A program made the position numbers and the translations under genes. Below the pieces are notes generated by a model. That model saw only the letters and a list, made by a program, of their open reading frames with translations, was not told the origin of the DNA and did not search any database. Of a stretch of 64,000 nt of DNA, positions 42,733-50,388 are shown in pieces (position 1 is the first letter of the stretch; the number at the start of each line of letters is the position of its first letter). Location of the stretch: assembly GCF_900098745.1 (NCBI RefSeq), contig NZ_FQTT01000001.1, forward strand, positions 248,001 through 312,000, given 5' to 3'. This DNA comes from Actinomyces glycerinitolerans. Lineage in GTDB: Bacteria; Actinomycetota; Actinomycetes; Actinomycetales; Actinomycetaceae.

Positions 42733-44103
42733 GTGCCTGATTCCACGCCCCCGGACTCCCCCAAGCCCAACTCACCCGCGCACGTCGGCAACGAACCGCT
42801 TGCGTCGGCCGCCTTCACCGCGCGCGCCGACAACGGCTCCCCCGCCGGCGGCGCACCCGGCGCCCGACCGGCCCCGGAGTCTTTCCCAACCTCCCGGCCT
42901 TCCCTGGCTTCACTGCCGCACTGGGCGGCGGTGCTGGGGGTGTGGGCGGCAACGAGCGCGCTCTCACTGCTGATCCTGCGGCTGGGCGCACAGGACACCG
43001 GGCCCACCGTGTGGGCCCCGGCGAGCCCGTCGTGGATGCAGCACGCCTCCTTCTGGGACTCCGGCTGGTACGAGCGCATCGTGCGCGAGGGCTATCCGAC
43101 GCAGCTGCCGACCGACGCGAACGGCACGGTGCAGCAGAACGCGTGGGCCTTCATGCCCCTGCTGCCCCTGCTGGCCCGGGCCCTGGCCTGGACGGGCTGG
43201 TCCTTCTACGCCTGCGCCACCATCGTGTCGCTGGTGGCGTCGGCGCTGGCGGCGCAGGTGATGGACCGCTGGCTGGCGCCCCGCGTGGGGGCAGCCGCCT
43301 CCCTGTGGGCGGTGGCGCTGGTGTGGAGTTCTCCCTGCGCCGTGGTACTGCAACTGCCGTACGCGGAGTCGCTCGGCCTGCTGGCAGTGGCGCTGGCACT
43401 GCTCCTGGCCGAGCGGGGTCGCTTCCTAGCGGCGGCGCCGGCCGTGGTCGCGGCGGCCTTCGCGCGGCCGCTCGGGGTGCCACTGACGGCGGCGTTGGGA
43501 CTGTGGTGGCTGTGGGAGACGGCGTGTGCGCGACGGTCCACCACGACGCCGTCGGCCGGGGGCGCCCTGGAGCTCAGCGGAGCCGGGAACGCGCCGCTGG
43601 GACCCAGCGCGCGCCGAGGACTGCTGGCCCTGAGCGGCGTGGCGGCCGCGAGCGCCCTGGCCTGGCCGCTGCTCGCCTGGGCGGTCACCGGCCGCGCCGA
43701 CGCCTACACCGCCACGGAGACGTCCTGGCGTGGCGGCGAGCTGACGCCCCTGCTGCCCTGGCTGACGCGAAGTGGCTGGTGGGTGGGCGACCATCTGGGT
43801 CCGCTGCTGCTGGCCGGGTTCGTGATGGTCGGCGCCCTGGCGTTGTCGGCGCCATCGCTGCGGCGGCTGGGCAGGCCGGCGTGGCTGTGGTGCGTGGGCT
43901 ACTGCCTGTACCTGCTGGTCTTCTTCGACCCGACCACGTCGGTGCTGCGCCTGCTGCTGCCGCTCGCTCCGGCCGGGTGGGCGCTGGCCGCCCGGACGAC
44001 GCCGCGCGTGCGGGCGACTCTGCTCGCCCTCGGGATGGTGGGACAGGTGTTCTGGGTCAGTTGGGTGTGGGACGGCTTCGGCGCCATCACCTGGGTGCCG
44101 TAG
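42733..44103 (+). CDS. PIG-V-like membrane mannosyltransferase (GT-C)
   Basis: 456 residues. About 75 cytoplasmic Pro/Ala-rich residues precede some ten TM segments. The first external loop has FWDSGWYERIVREGYP and later QQNAWAFMPLLPLLARAL, matching the WD-containing loop of the PIG-V family that transfers mannose from polyprenyl-phosphate mannose. Further motifs are LPYAESLGLLAVALALLLAE and FFDPTTSVLRLLLPL. GTG 42733 is set by TACGCT 6 nt upstream. It precedes the GtrA gene by 71 nt, another polyprenyl-sugar protein, which supports a role in glycan decoration. Mannose is inferred from family. Confidence 0.82.
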   Translation: MPDSTPPDSPKPNSPAHVGNEPLASAAFTARADNGSPAGGAPGARPAPESFPTSRPSLASLPHWAAVLGVWAATSALSLLILRLGAQDTGPTVWAPASPSWMQHASFWDSGWYERIVREGYPTQLPTDANGTVQQNAWAFMPLLPLLARALAWTGWSFYACATIVSLVASALAAQVMDRWLAPRVGAAASLWAVALVWSSPCAVVLQLPYAESLGLLAVALALLLAERGRFLAAAPAVVAAAFARPLGVPLTAALGLWWLWETACARRSTTTPSAGGALELSGAGNAPLGPSARRGLLALSGVAAASALAWPLLAWAVTGRADAYTATETSWRGGELTPLLPWLTRSGWWVGDHLGPLLLAGFVMVGALALSAPSLRRLGRPAWLWCVGYCLYLLVFFDPTTSVLRLLLPLAPAGWALAARTTPRVRATLLALGMVGQVFWVSWVWDGFGAITWVP

Positions 44104-44161
44104 CACGTCACCCCATGGGTGACGCCGAACACGTTCTCAGCGCGCGCACATCGCACGCTCC

Positions 44162-44167
44162 TATGAT
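44162..44167 (+). promoter_or_regulatory. -10 element of leaderless GtrA promoter
   Basis: TATGAT, one base from the consensus TATAAT, followed by 7 nt and GTG at 44175. The ATG at 44163 lies inside this hexamer and is therefore unlikely to be the start. Confidence 0.65.
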
Positions 44168-44174
44168 CGTGTCC

Positions 44175-44768
44175 GTGACGAAAGCGAGACCCGAGGCGTT
44201 GGCCAGAACCACCGCTGCCGACCCGGTGCCCCCTCGCGTCAATGCCGCGAGCACCGCACCCGATAGCCCCGCGGCATTCTCCGACGACGCCGTGGCCGCA
44301 ACTGCCGAGCCCCCCACGGCCCTGGGGGCACGACTGCTGGCCTGGCTGCAAGAGTTGACCCAGTTCGGGCTGGTCGGCGCGCTCGCCTTCGTCATCGACT
44401 CCGGCCTGTTCAACCTGCTCCAGCACGGTCCGCTGGGCGTGCTCGCCGGGCACCCGAACACCGCCAACGTGATCTCCGCCTGCGTAGCCACCTGTTTCTC
44501 CTGGGTGGCCAACCGCTCCTGGACCTACCGCGGTCGCACCCAGGAGAACACCGCCCGGGAGGCGTTCCTGTTCGCCTTCGCCAACGCCGGCGGGATCCTG
44601 ATCACCCAGTTCTGTCTGCTGTTCACCCACCACATCCTGGGCCTGAGCGGCCCCCTGGCGGACAACATCGCCGCCTACTTCGTGGGCTTCGCCCTGGGGA
44701 CCGCCTTCCGTTTCCTCTTCTACCACTACGTGGTGTTCACCGGCGACGCCGCCTCCCGCGACCGCTGA
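44175..44768 (+). CDS. GtrA-family membrane protein
   Basis: 197 residues: an Ala/Pro-rich N-terminus, then four TM segments of the GtrA family (QFGLVGALAFVIDSGLFNLL, ANVISACVATCFSWVANRSW, FAFANAGGILITQFCLLF, AYFVGFALGTAFRFLFYHY). The Ser-Trp-x-x-Asn-Arg-x-W motif is diagnostic. GtrA proteins are thought to flip polyprenyl-phosphate sugars made by GT2 partners; the GT2 at 33739 and the PIG-V-like enzyme upstream are possible partners. Confidence 0.92.
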   Translation: MTKARPEALARTTAADPVPPRVNAASTAPDSPAAFSDDAVAATAEPPTALGARLLAWLQELTQFGLVGALAFVIDSGLFNLLQHGPLGVLAGHPNTANVISACVATCFSWVANRSWTYRGRTQENTAREAFLFAFANAGGILITQFCLLFTHHILGLSGPLADNIAAYFVGFALGTAFRFLFYHYVVFTGDAASRDR

Positions 44769-44872
44769 GCCGGCCGCCCGTCGGGACCGCAAGCCGCACG
44801 GCTCACACCGGCGTGCCCAATTCCACAGGCCAGATGCGATGCCCGTCTCGGCGACCATCCAGGGTTTATTCC

Positions 44873-44878
44873 TACCCT
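44873..44878 (+). promoter_or_regulatory. -10 element of leaderless DedA promoter
   Basis: TACCCT, 6 nt, GTG at 44885. Confidence 0.55.
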
Positions 44879-44884
44879 GTAAAC

Positions 44885-45637
44885 GTGACTGCATTGATCC
44901 CGGTAACCGCATTGTCCTCCGGGGCGCTGTCGGCCCTGCCCGCCATGCCCGCACCCGCGCTCGGCCCGGAATGGCTCGACGCCGCCAACATCATCACCAA
45001 GATCGTCGAGTGGTTCGGCCCCTGGGCGATCGTGGGCGTCATGCTCGTCATCTTCGCCGAGACCGGGCTGCTGGTCGGCTTCTTCCTGCCCGGCGACTCG
45101 CTGCTGTTCACCCTGGGAATGTTCGTGGCCACCGGTGCCGTGGGCGTGCCCATCTGGGTGGCCGCACCCCTGCTATGGGTCGCCGCAATCGTCGGCAACC
45201 AGACCGGCTACCTCATCGGACGCAAGGCGGGCCCGGCGATCTTCAACCGGGAGGACTCGCGCCTGTTCAAGCAGGAGTACGTCGAGCGCACCTCCGCCTT
45301 CTTCGAGAAGCACGGCGGCAAGGCGATCACGCTGGCCCAGTTCGTGCCGATCGTGCGCACCTTCACCCCGGTTATGGCCGGCGTCGGCCGGATGCGCTAC
45401 ACCCACTTCCTCGGCTTCAACATGCTCGGTGCCACCTTCTGGGCCTTCGCCATCACCTGGCTCGGGTACTTCCTGGGGTCCATCACCTGGATCCAGAAGA
45501 ACATCGACGTGATGATCCTGGCCATCGTGTTCGTATCGGTGCTGCCGATGCTGATCAGCGCCGTGCGCAGCAAGCTGGGCTCCTCCAAGGCCACCTCCGA
45601 GCAGCCCGCCGTCGTCGAGGTCGAGGTCGCCGAGTAG
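44885..45637 (+). CDS. DedA-family membrane protein (polyprenyl-phosphate transporter-like)
   Basis: 250 residues of the SNARE-associated/DedA family. Motifs: AETGLLVGFFLPGDSLLFTL with the conserved membrane-embedded Glu and Asp, GNQTGYLIGRKAGPAIF, and FVPIVRTFTPVMAGVGRM with the conserved Arg pair. Members recycle undecaprenyl phosphate or phospholipids across the membrane, which would serve the many lipid-linked glycan enzymes nearby. GTG 44885 is preceded by TACCCT; an upstream in-frame start at 44813 would add residues without similarity. Confidence 0.93.
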   Translation: MTALIPVTALSSGALSALPAMPAPALGPEWLDAANIITKIVEWFGPWAIVGVMLVIFAETGLLVGFFLPGDSLLFTLGMFVATGAVGVPIWVAAPLLWVAAIVGNQTGYLIGRKAGPAIFNREDSRLFKQEYVERTSAFFEKHGGKAITLAQFVPIVRTFTPVMAGVGRMRYTHFLGFNMLGATFWAFAITWLGYFLGSITWIQKNIDVMILAIVFVSVLPMLISAVRSKLGSSKATSEQPAVVEVEVAE

Positions 45638-45730
45638 CGCAGACGGGAGCGGGGCGGCCCCTTGCGTTGACGAACCGCCACCGGAACACGCGAACCGTCA
45701 ACCTCGCCCAGACACCGGTGCCCCTGCGCC

Positions 45731-45829
45731 GGGAACACGAGTTTGCGTCAGGAACACGAGTTTTAGAGCTTTGCACGTACCCTGCGCCCGCAAACCTCTA
45801 AAACGCGTGTCTTTGCGGGGAACTCGTGT
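45731..45829. repeat. Dyad-symmetric array: GGAACACGAG direct repeats with inverted partners
   Basis: ACACGAGTT at 45735-45743 and again at 45754-45762 (19-bp period) are matched by inverted copies: CTCTAAAACGCGTGT at 45796-45810 pairs with ACACGAGTTTTAGAG at 45754-45768 (one mismatch), and AACTCGTGT at 45821-45829 pairs with the first copy. All pairs share one dyad centre. It lies between the convergent stops of the DedA and LCP 3 genes and may end transcription from both sides. Confidence 0.8.
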
Positions 45830-45876
45830 ACGAGACGACGGTCAGCGGCCGAGCGCAGGCTGCCCCGCGGTGAGCG

Positions 45877-47004
45877 TCAATTCACGGTCGCGGGCAGCAA
45901 CTCGATGGCGTCGGGATTGTCCTCCAGGTAGTCCCCCACGGCGTCGTTCTGGAAGGCCTCGAACAGCGGCGCATCCGCATCGCCGTCCAGCAGGACGATC
46001 GACTGTCCATCGGCCCTGGTGCCGGTACCGGTCGTCGGCACGGTCATGAAGTTGATGTCCGTGGAGTGGATGCCGCGCAGAGCGGTCGCCAGGGACTGCA
46101 TCTCCCCGATGGTGAAGTCGTCGTCAACCGCCAGGGTCTCGGTGAGCGTGGTGAGGAAGGAGTACAGCTTCGTCGGGCTGGTCAGGATGCCGTTATTCAG
46201 CACGGCTCCGACCATGGCCCGCATCCAGGCCTGCTGGCGGTTGACCCGGTCGAAGTCGCCGCCCGGCAGGCTCTTGCGCTCGCGCGCGTAGGCGAGGGCC
46301 TGCTCGCCGTTGAGCAACTGCGCGCCGGCGTTGAAGTCGGTGCCGGCGAGTGTCTGGTCACTCTTGAGGTTGATGGTGACCCCACCGATCGCGTCGGTGA
46401 TCTTGCTGAAGGACTCGAAATCCGCCACCACGAAGTGGTCGATGCGCACGCCCGTGAGCTGCTCGACGGTCTGGATCGTCAGGCTCGGCCCACCGTAGGA
46501 GAAGGCGGCGTTGATCTTGTTCTGCCCGTAGCCGGGAATGTCCACCCAGGAGTCGCGCGGGATGGACATGACGGAGACGTCCTCGCGGTCACCACTGATC
46601 TGCACCACCATGATCGCGTCGGTGCGCTGCGCGCCGGCCTCCCACTGGTTGGGGTCACCGGCACTGATACGCGAGTCGGAGCCGAGCACGAGGATGTTCG
46701 TCGCCGGATCCTCGGCGTCCTGCTCGGGGGCACGGTCGGCGGAGTCGATCGCGGCGAAGGGGTCGCCGATGGTCTCGATATTGCCCGACAGGTGGTTGCG
46801 CAGCCACAGTCCGCCGACCGCCGTGCCGGCCACAATCACCAGCACGACGGCGAGCACGGACACCAGTGCTATGCGCCAGCGCCTCCCACTGCGTTGCCTG
46901 CGCCGCCGCCTGCGCCCGGTTTCGGGCCGACCGACACCGCCCAGCACATCGTCGCTGAAGTTGCCGGAGGCGCCATCGCACGCGCGCTGCTCGTCATCGC
47001 TCAT
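45877..47004 (-). CDS. LCP glycan ligase 3
   Basis: 375 residues. A basic N-terminus (RRRRRRQRSGRRWR) precedes one TM segment (IALVSVLAVVLVIVAGTAVG) and an LCP domain: TNILVLGSDSRISAG, SVMSIPRDSWVDIPGYGQNK, DAIGGVTINL and QALAYARERKSLPGGDFDR with NRQQAWMRA. It keeps the Asp and Arg residues of the active site. Transcribed away from ilvE, 76 nt downstream of it; the gap contains two copies of ACCGCGCCGACGC (47021-47033 and 47039-47051). Confidence 0.94.
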   Translation of the reverse strand: MSDDEQRACDGASGNFSDDVLGGVGRPETGRRRRRRQRSGRRWRIALVSVLAVVLVIVAGTAVGGLWLRNHLSGNIETIGDPFAAIDSADRAPEQDAEDPATNILVLGSDSRISAGDPNQWEAGAQRTDAIMVVQISGDREDVSVMSIPRDSWVDIPGYGQNKINAAFSYGGPSLTIQTVEQLTGVRIDHFVVADFESFSKITDAIGGVTINLKSDQTLAGTDFNAGAQLLNGEQALAYARERKSLPGGDFDRVNRQQAWMRAMVGAVLNNGILTSPTKLYSFLTTLTETLAVDDDFTIGEMQSLATALRGIHSTDINFMTVPTTGTGTRADGQSIVLLDGDADAPLFEAFQNDAVGDYLEDNPDAIELLPATVN

Positions 47005-47080
47005 GGTTCAATCTGATCACACCGCGCCGACGCGAGAAACCGCGCCGACGCAGGGTTCCGATCACAAGCCGATTGCGACG

Positions 47081-48247
47081 TCACGCCAGGCGGTACATCC
47101 AGTTGTAGGGGTCCTCCAAGCGCCCGTACTGGATGCCGGTGAGCCGCTCGTAGATCTCGTGGGTGACCTCACTGCCCTCGATGGACACGTCGAAGCCCTC
47201 GCCCTTCAGCCGCCCCAGCGGTACGACGACGGCGGCGGTACCGCAGGCGAACACCTCGCGGACCTTGCCGGAGGAGATGTCCTCCAGCAGGCCCTCCAGT
47301 GGAATGGTCTCCTCCACGACGCGCCGGCCGGAGTCCTGCAGCAGGCGAATGATGGCGCTGCGCGTGTTGCCCTCCAGGATAGTGCCGGTCAGCCGCGGGG
47401 TGCGCACGGTGCCGTCGGCGTCCACCACCATCACGTTCATGCCGCCGAGCTCCTCGAGGTTCTTCTCGGTGACGTCGTCGAGGAAGCACACCTGGTCGCA
47501 GCCCCGAGCGTCGGCCTCCTCCTGCGGCAGCAGGGACGAGGCGTAGTTGCCGCCGGTCTTGGCGAAGCCGGTGCCGCCGCGGCCGGCCCGGTGGTAGTCC
47601 TGGGCGACCCAGATGGAGATGGGCTGCAGGCCGTGGGTGAAGTAGGCGCCCGACGGGGAGGCGATCACGTAGTAGTCGATGGTGCTGGCGGCGTGCACGC
47701 CCAGGAAAGCCTCGGATGCGAAGGCGAAGGGGCGCAGGTACAGGGACTCCCCCTCACCGGAGGGCACCCAGTCGGCGTCGGTGCGCACCAGGTCCACCAG
47801 GGAGGCGATGAAGTCGTCCTCCGGCAGTTCGGGGATGGCCATACGCCGAGCGGACAGGTTGAGCCGGGCCGCGTTGTAGCGGGGCCGGAAGGTCCAGATC
47901 GAGCCGTCGTCGTGCCGATAGGCCTTGATGCCCTCGAAGATCTCCTGCGCGTAGTGCAGGACGGCAGCGGCGGGCGACAGCGTCAGGTCGTCGAAGGGGA
48001 CGATGCCGTAGTCGCCCCAGCCGTCCGCGCGCGTCCAGCGGGCGTGAGCCATGTGGTCGGTGAACACCCGGCCGAAGTGCAGGTCCGTCAGCGCCTGGGC
48101 GCGCTCGGCGTCGGTGGCCGGGTGCGGATTGGCGGACAGGGGGAAGCGCCCGGCGAGCGCGTCGGCGGGAGGGACCGGGACGGCGGCGGCGCGGGCCAGG
48201 GGCGTGTCGAGTGAATCGGGTGTGGGTGCGACGGCTGGGGCAGACAT
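47081..48247 (-). CDS. ilvE: Branched-chain amino acid aminotransferase
   Basis: 388 residues, fold-type IV PLP enzyme that transaminates Leu, Ile and Val with 2-oxoglutarate. Conserved: HYAQEIFEGIKAYRHDDGSI, RPRYNAARLNLSARRMAIP, the cofactor Lys in GFAKTGGNYASSLLPQ, and TPRLTGTILEGNTRSAII. ATG at 48247 lies 6 nt after TACAGT, so the mRNA is probably leaderless; upstream ATG codons are outside it. An operator-like motif (48288-48300) lies 41 nt upstream and is shared with leuB and ilvB. Confidence 0.96.
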   Translation of the reverse strand: MSAPAVAPTPDSLDTPLARAAAVPVPPADALAGRFPLSANPHPATDAERAQALTDLHFGRVFTDHMAHARWTRADGWGDYGIVPFDDLTLSPAAAVLHYAQEIFEGIKAYRHDDGSIWTFRPRYNAARLNLSARRMAIPELPEDDFIASLVDLVRTDADWVPSGEGESLYLRPFAFASEAFLGVHAASTIDYYVIASPSGAYFTHGLQPISIWVAQDYHRAGRGGTGFAKTGGNYASSLLPQEEADARGCDQVCFLDDVTEKNLEELGGMNVMVVDADGTVRTPRLTGTILEGNTRSAIIRLLQDSGRRVVEETIPLEGLLEDISSGKVREVFACGTAAVVVPLGRLKGEGFDVSIEGSEVTHEIYERLTGIQYGRLEDPYNWMYRLA

Positions 48248-48253
48248 ACCGGC

Positions 48254-48259
48254 ACTGTA
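48254..48259 (-). promoter_or_regulatory. -10 element of leaderless ilvE promoter
   Basis: Minus-strand TACAGT, 6 nt, ATG at 48247. Confidence 0.6.
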
Positions 48260-48287
48260 CCGCCGCTTCACGCAGCGGACGGGCGTC

Positions 48288-48300
48288 TCTCACATACTGA
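48288..48300. promoter_or_regulatory. Candidate branched-chain operator upstream of ilvE
   Basis: TCTCACATACTGA, with a near-identical copy before ilvB and a close one before leuB. It starts 41 nt before the ilvE ATG, next to the expected -35. The pattern TCTCA-N5-TGA resembles sites of IclR-type regulators LtbR and NdgR that control leu/ilv genes in Actinobacteria. Confidence 0.5.
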
Positions 48301-48414
48301 CTCCATCCGCGCCGTCGGCCTCGCCCGGGCGCGCATGCCCTGGCGAAGCGAGCCGACGGCGTCGCCCACGTGGACCCTCCAGCGCCCGCCTCCGGGCCGG
48401 GGTCCGCGTCGGTG

Positions 48415-49479
48415 TCAGCCGCGCACGGCGGCAGCGATGGCATCCCCGATCTCGCTGGTGGTGCGCACCAGCGGAGCGCCGACAGCCTCGGCCGCGGCCC
48501 GGGCCGCCATGTCGGCGTCGACGGCGGCCTGGACGCGGGCGGCGGCGGTGCCCAGACCCAGGTGGCTGAGCATCATGGCGACGGCGGAGATGGTGGCCAC
48601 CGGGTCGGCCTTGCCCTGGCCTGCGATGTCCGGGGCGGAGCCGTGGACCGGCTCGAACATGGAGGGGAACTCGCCGACCGGGTTGAGGTTGCCCGAGGCC
48701 GACAGGCCGATGCCGCCGGTGATGGCGCCGGCCTCGTCGGTGAGGATGTCGCCGAAGAGGTTGTCGGTGACGATCACGTCGAAGCGGCCCGGGTCGGTGA
48801 CCAGGTAGATGGTGGCGGCGTCCACGTGGGAGTAGTCCACCTTCACCTCCGGGTACTCGGTGCCGACCTCCTCGACCACGCGGCGCCACAGGTGGCCGGC
48901 GTTTACGAGCACATTGTGCTTGTGCACCAGGGTGAGGTGGTGGGCGGGGCGGGCCTGGGCGGTCTCGAAGGCGTAGCGCACCACGCGCTCGACCCCGTAG
49001 GCGGTGTTGACGCTGACCTCGGTGGCGATCTCCTGCGGGGTGCCAGTGCGCACGATGCCGCCGTTGCCGCAGTACAGGCCCTCGGTGCCCTCGCGCACCA
49101 CCACGAAGTCGATGTCCCCGGGGTCGGCCAGGGGCGTGGCCACGCCCGGGTAGTACTTGGAGGGGCGCAGGTTGACGTAGTGGTCCAGGGCGAAGCGCAG
49201 GCGCAGCAGCAGGCCGCGTTCGAGCACGCCGGAGGGGACCGACGGGTCGCCGACGGCGCCCAGCAGGATGGCGTCGTGGGTCTTGATGTCCTCCAGCTCG
49301 GCGTCCGTGATGGTCTCGCCGGTGCGGTGCCAGCGCTCGGCGCCCAGGTCGAAGTCGGTGGTCTCCAGGGTGACGCCGCTGCCTTCAAGGGCCGCCTCAA
49401 GTACCTTCAGGCCCTCGGGCACCACCTCCTTGCCGATGCCGTCGCCGGGGATCACTGCAAGCTTGATGGTCTGCGTCAT
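48415..49479 (-). CDS. leuB: 3-isopropylmalate dehydrogenase
   Basis: 354 residues. Oxidative decarboxylation of 3-isopropylmalate in leucine synthesis (and 3-methylmalate if the citramalate route operates). Motifs: [69 protein letters not shown] and [23 protein letters not shown] 49479 follows TAGGGT by 6 nt; the operator-like TCTCAGATACCG lies 42 nt upstream. leuC and leuD are not in the window. Confidence 0.96.
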   Translation of the reverse strand: MTQTIKLAVIPGDGIGKEVVPEGLKVLEAALEGSGVTLETTDFDLGAERWHRTGETITDAELEDIKTHDAILLGAVGDPSVPSGVLERGLLLRLRFALDHYVNLRPSKYYPGVATPLADPGDIDFVVVREGTEGLYCGNGGIVRTGTPQEIATEVSVNTAYGVERVVRYAFETAQARPAHHLTLVHKHNVLVNAGHLWRRVVEEVGTEYPEVKVDYSHVDAATIYLVTDPGRFDVIVTDNLFGDILTDEAGAITGGIGLSASGNLNPVGEFPSMFEPVHGSAPDIAGQGKADPVATISAVAMMLSHLGLGTAAARVQAAVDADMAARAAAEAVGAPLVRTTSEIGDAIAAAVRG

Positions 49480-49485
49480 GCGGCG

Positions 49486-49491
49486 ACCCTA
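49486..49491 (-). promoter_or_regulatory. -10 element of leaderless leuB promoter
   Basis: Minus-strand TAGGGT, 6 nt, ATG at 49479. Confidence 0.6.
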
Positions 49492-49520
49492 AGCGGATCG
49501 GCCGTCGCTCCGGGCGGGCA

Positions 49521-49532
49521 TCTCAGATACCG
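49521..49532. promoter_or_regulatory. Candidate branched-chain operator upstream of leuB
   Basis: TCTCAGATACCG, the same motif and nearly the same distance (42 nt) from the start codon as at ilvE (41 nt). Confidence 0.45.
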
Positions 49533-49642
49533 GCGGGCGGTTGGCGGACCCGGGACCCGCCAGCAGGCACTGCGCCGCTCCTGCCCACCACCTGCCGACT
49601 TCCCGGCACCGCCCAGACATTGCGCGCCGTCACCACGGCGTA

Positions 49643-49731
49643 GTTGCACGACCCCGGGCGATGTTCCACGACCTTGGTGCGCGTTCCACGACCACGGGGT
49701 AGTCGTGGAACGCGCACCAAGGTCGTGCAAC
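49643..49731. repeat. Dyad-symmetric array: GTTCCACGACC repeats, 20-bp period, 30-bp hairpin
   Basis: GTTGCACGACC (49643-49653), GTTCCACGACC (49663-49673) and GTTCCACGACC (49683-49693) repeat every 20 bp. The last two and the spacer between them pair with 49702-49731, giving a 30-bp stem with one mismatch and a 9-nt loop. It lies between the TOPRIM-like gene and leuB on the minus strand and could end transcription of the ATPase cassette before leuB. Confidence 0.85.
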
Positions 49732-49767
49732 GCGAAGACGCAGCCACCGCGAACCGGGGCACCCGCG

Positions 49768-50388
49768 TTACTCATAGCCCAGGTGCTGCCGATTCCTGAC
49801 CAGGGCGGACTCGAGCTCCTTCTCTAGCCTTTTCCAGGCCTCCAGATGCTTGACGTCGCCGTCAATCCGGATCTGTTCGACGAGTTGCGAGCGCTTTCGA
49901 GCAAACGCGGTCGCCTTCATGAAGCTAGAACGATCCCGGTTGAGGTACTCCTCCAGCGTTCGCTTGGGGTCGGCCAGCCCCTCGATCACTTTACGACTGA
50001 GCCCCTTCCCCGCCGCCCAGGCTCGGAAGGTCTCCTTCTCCTTCTCGTTAGACCACAGGTCCGCCAGCACCCAGGCCTCGGTCATCGTCACCGGGATCAC
50101 CGGCACGACGCGGTCGTCGCCCGGCTTGCGGCACTCCTTGATCCGAGCCTCTATGCCGGCGTTGTCGGCGTCGCGGTGCACGAAGATCAGGTCATACGGC
50201 TCTTCTGCCAGCGCCTTGATCTTCTCCTCAACGTTGTTCGGACGCTTCCCATTCCACTCGTGCGGTTCGGGTTCGAGGTTCACGTCGGCACCGGGACGCA
50301 TGCTCATGAGCAGCCGCTCGAGTACCTTAGCGAGCCTGTTGTCGGAGGTTCCCTCACCGATGAAGGCGCACCGCCAGTACTCACTCAT
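49768..50388 (-). CDS. TOPRIM-like DUF4276 protein, putative nuclease partner of AAA ATPase
   Basis: 206 residues. Predicted catalytic acids of a TOPRIM-like fold are visible: Glu12 in IGEGTSDNRL, Asp73 and Asp75 in FVHRDADNAG, and Glu104 in VTMTEAWVLADLW. ATG at 50388 has GGAGGA 6 nt upstream and overlaps the ATPase stop by 8 nt, so the two proteins are translationally coupled. By analogy with RloB, AbiLii and Gabija-type TOPRIM nucleases it could be the effector of an ATPase-controlled defence system. Nuclease activity is inferred, not shown. The remaining helical, Lys-rich C-terminus (RKRSQLVEQIRIDGDVKHLE) may bind nucleic acid. Confidence 0.78.
   Translation of the reverse strand: MSEYWRCAFIGEGTSDNRLAKVLERLLMSMRPGADVNLEPEPHEWNGKRPNNVEEKIKALAEEPYDLIFVHRDADNAGIEARIKECRKPGDDRVVPVIPVTMTEAWVLADLWSNEKEKETFRAWAAGKGLSRKVIEGLADPKRTLEEYLNRDRSSFMKATAFARKRSQLVEQIRIDGDVKHLEAWKRLEKELESALVRNRQHLGYE

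Noticed and set aside
44813-44884. Earlier start for the DedA protein
   Set aside because: The added residues are Arg/Ser/Pro-rich without similarity, and TACCCT before GTG 44885 would lie inside the coding region.
47021-47051. Direct repeat ACCGCGCCGACGC between ilvE and LCP 3
   Set aside because: Only two copies, with no inverted partners or dyad; too little to group with the symmetric arrays.
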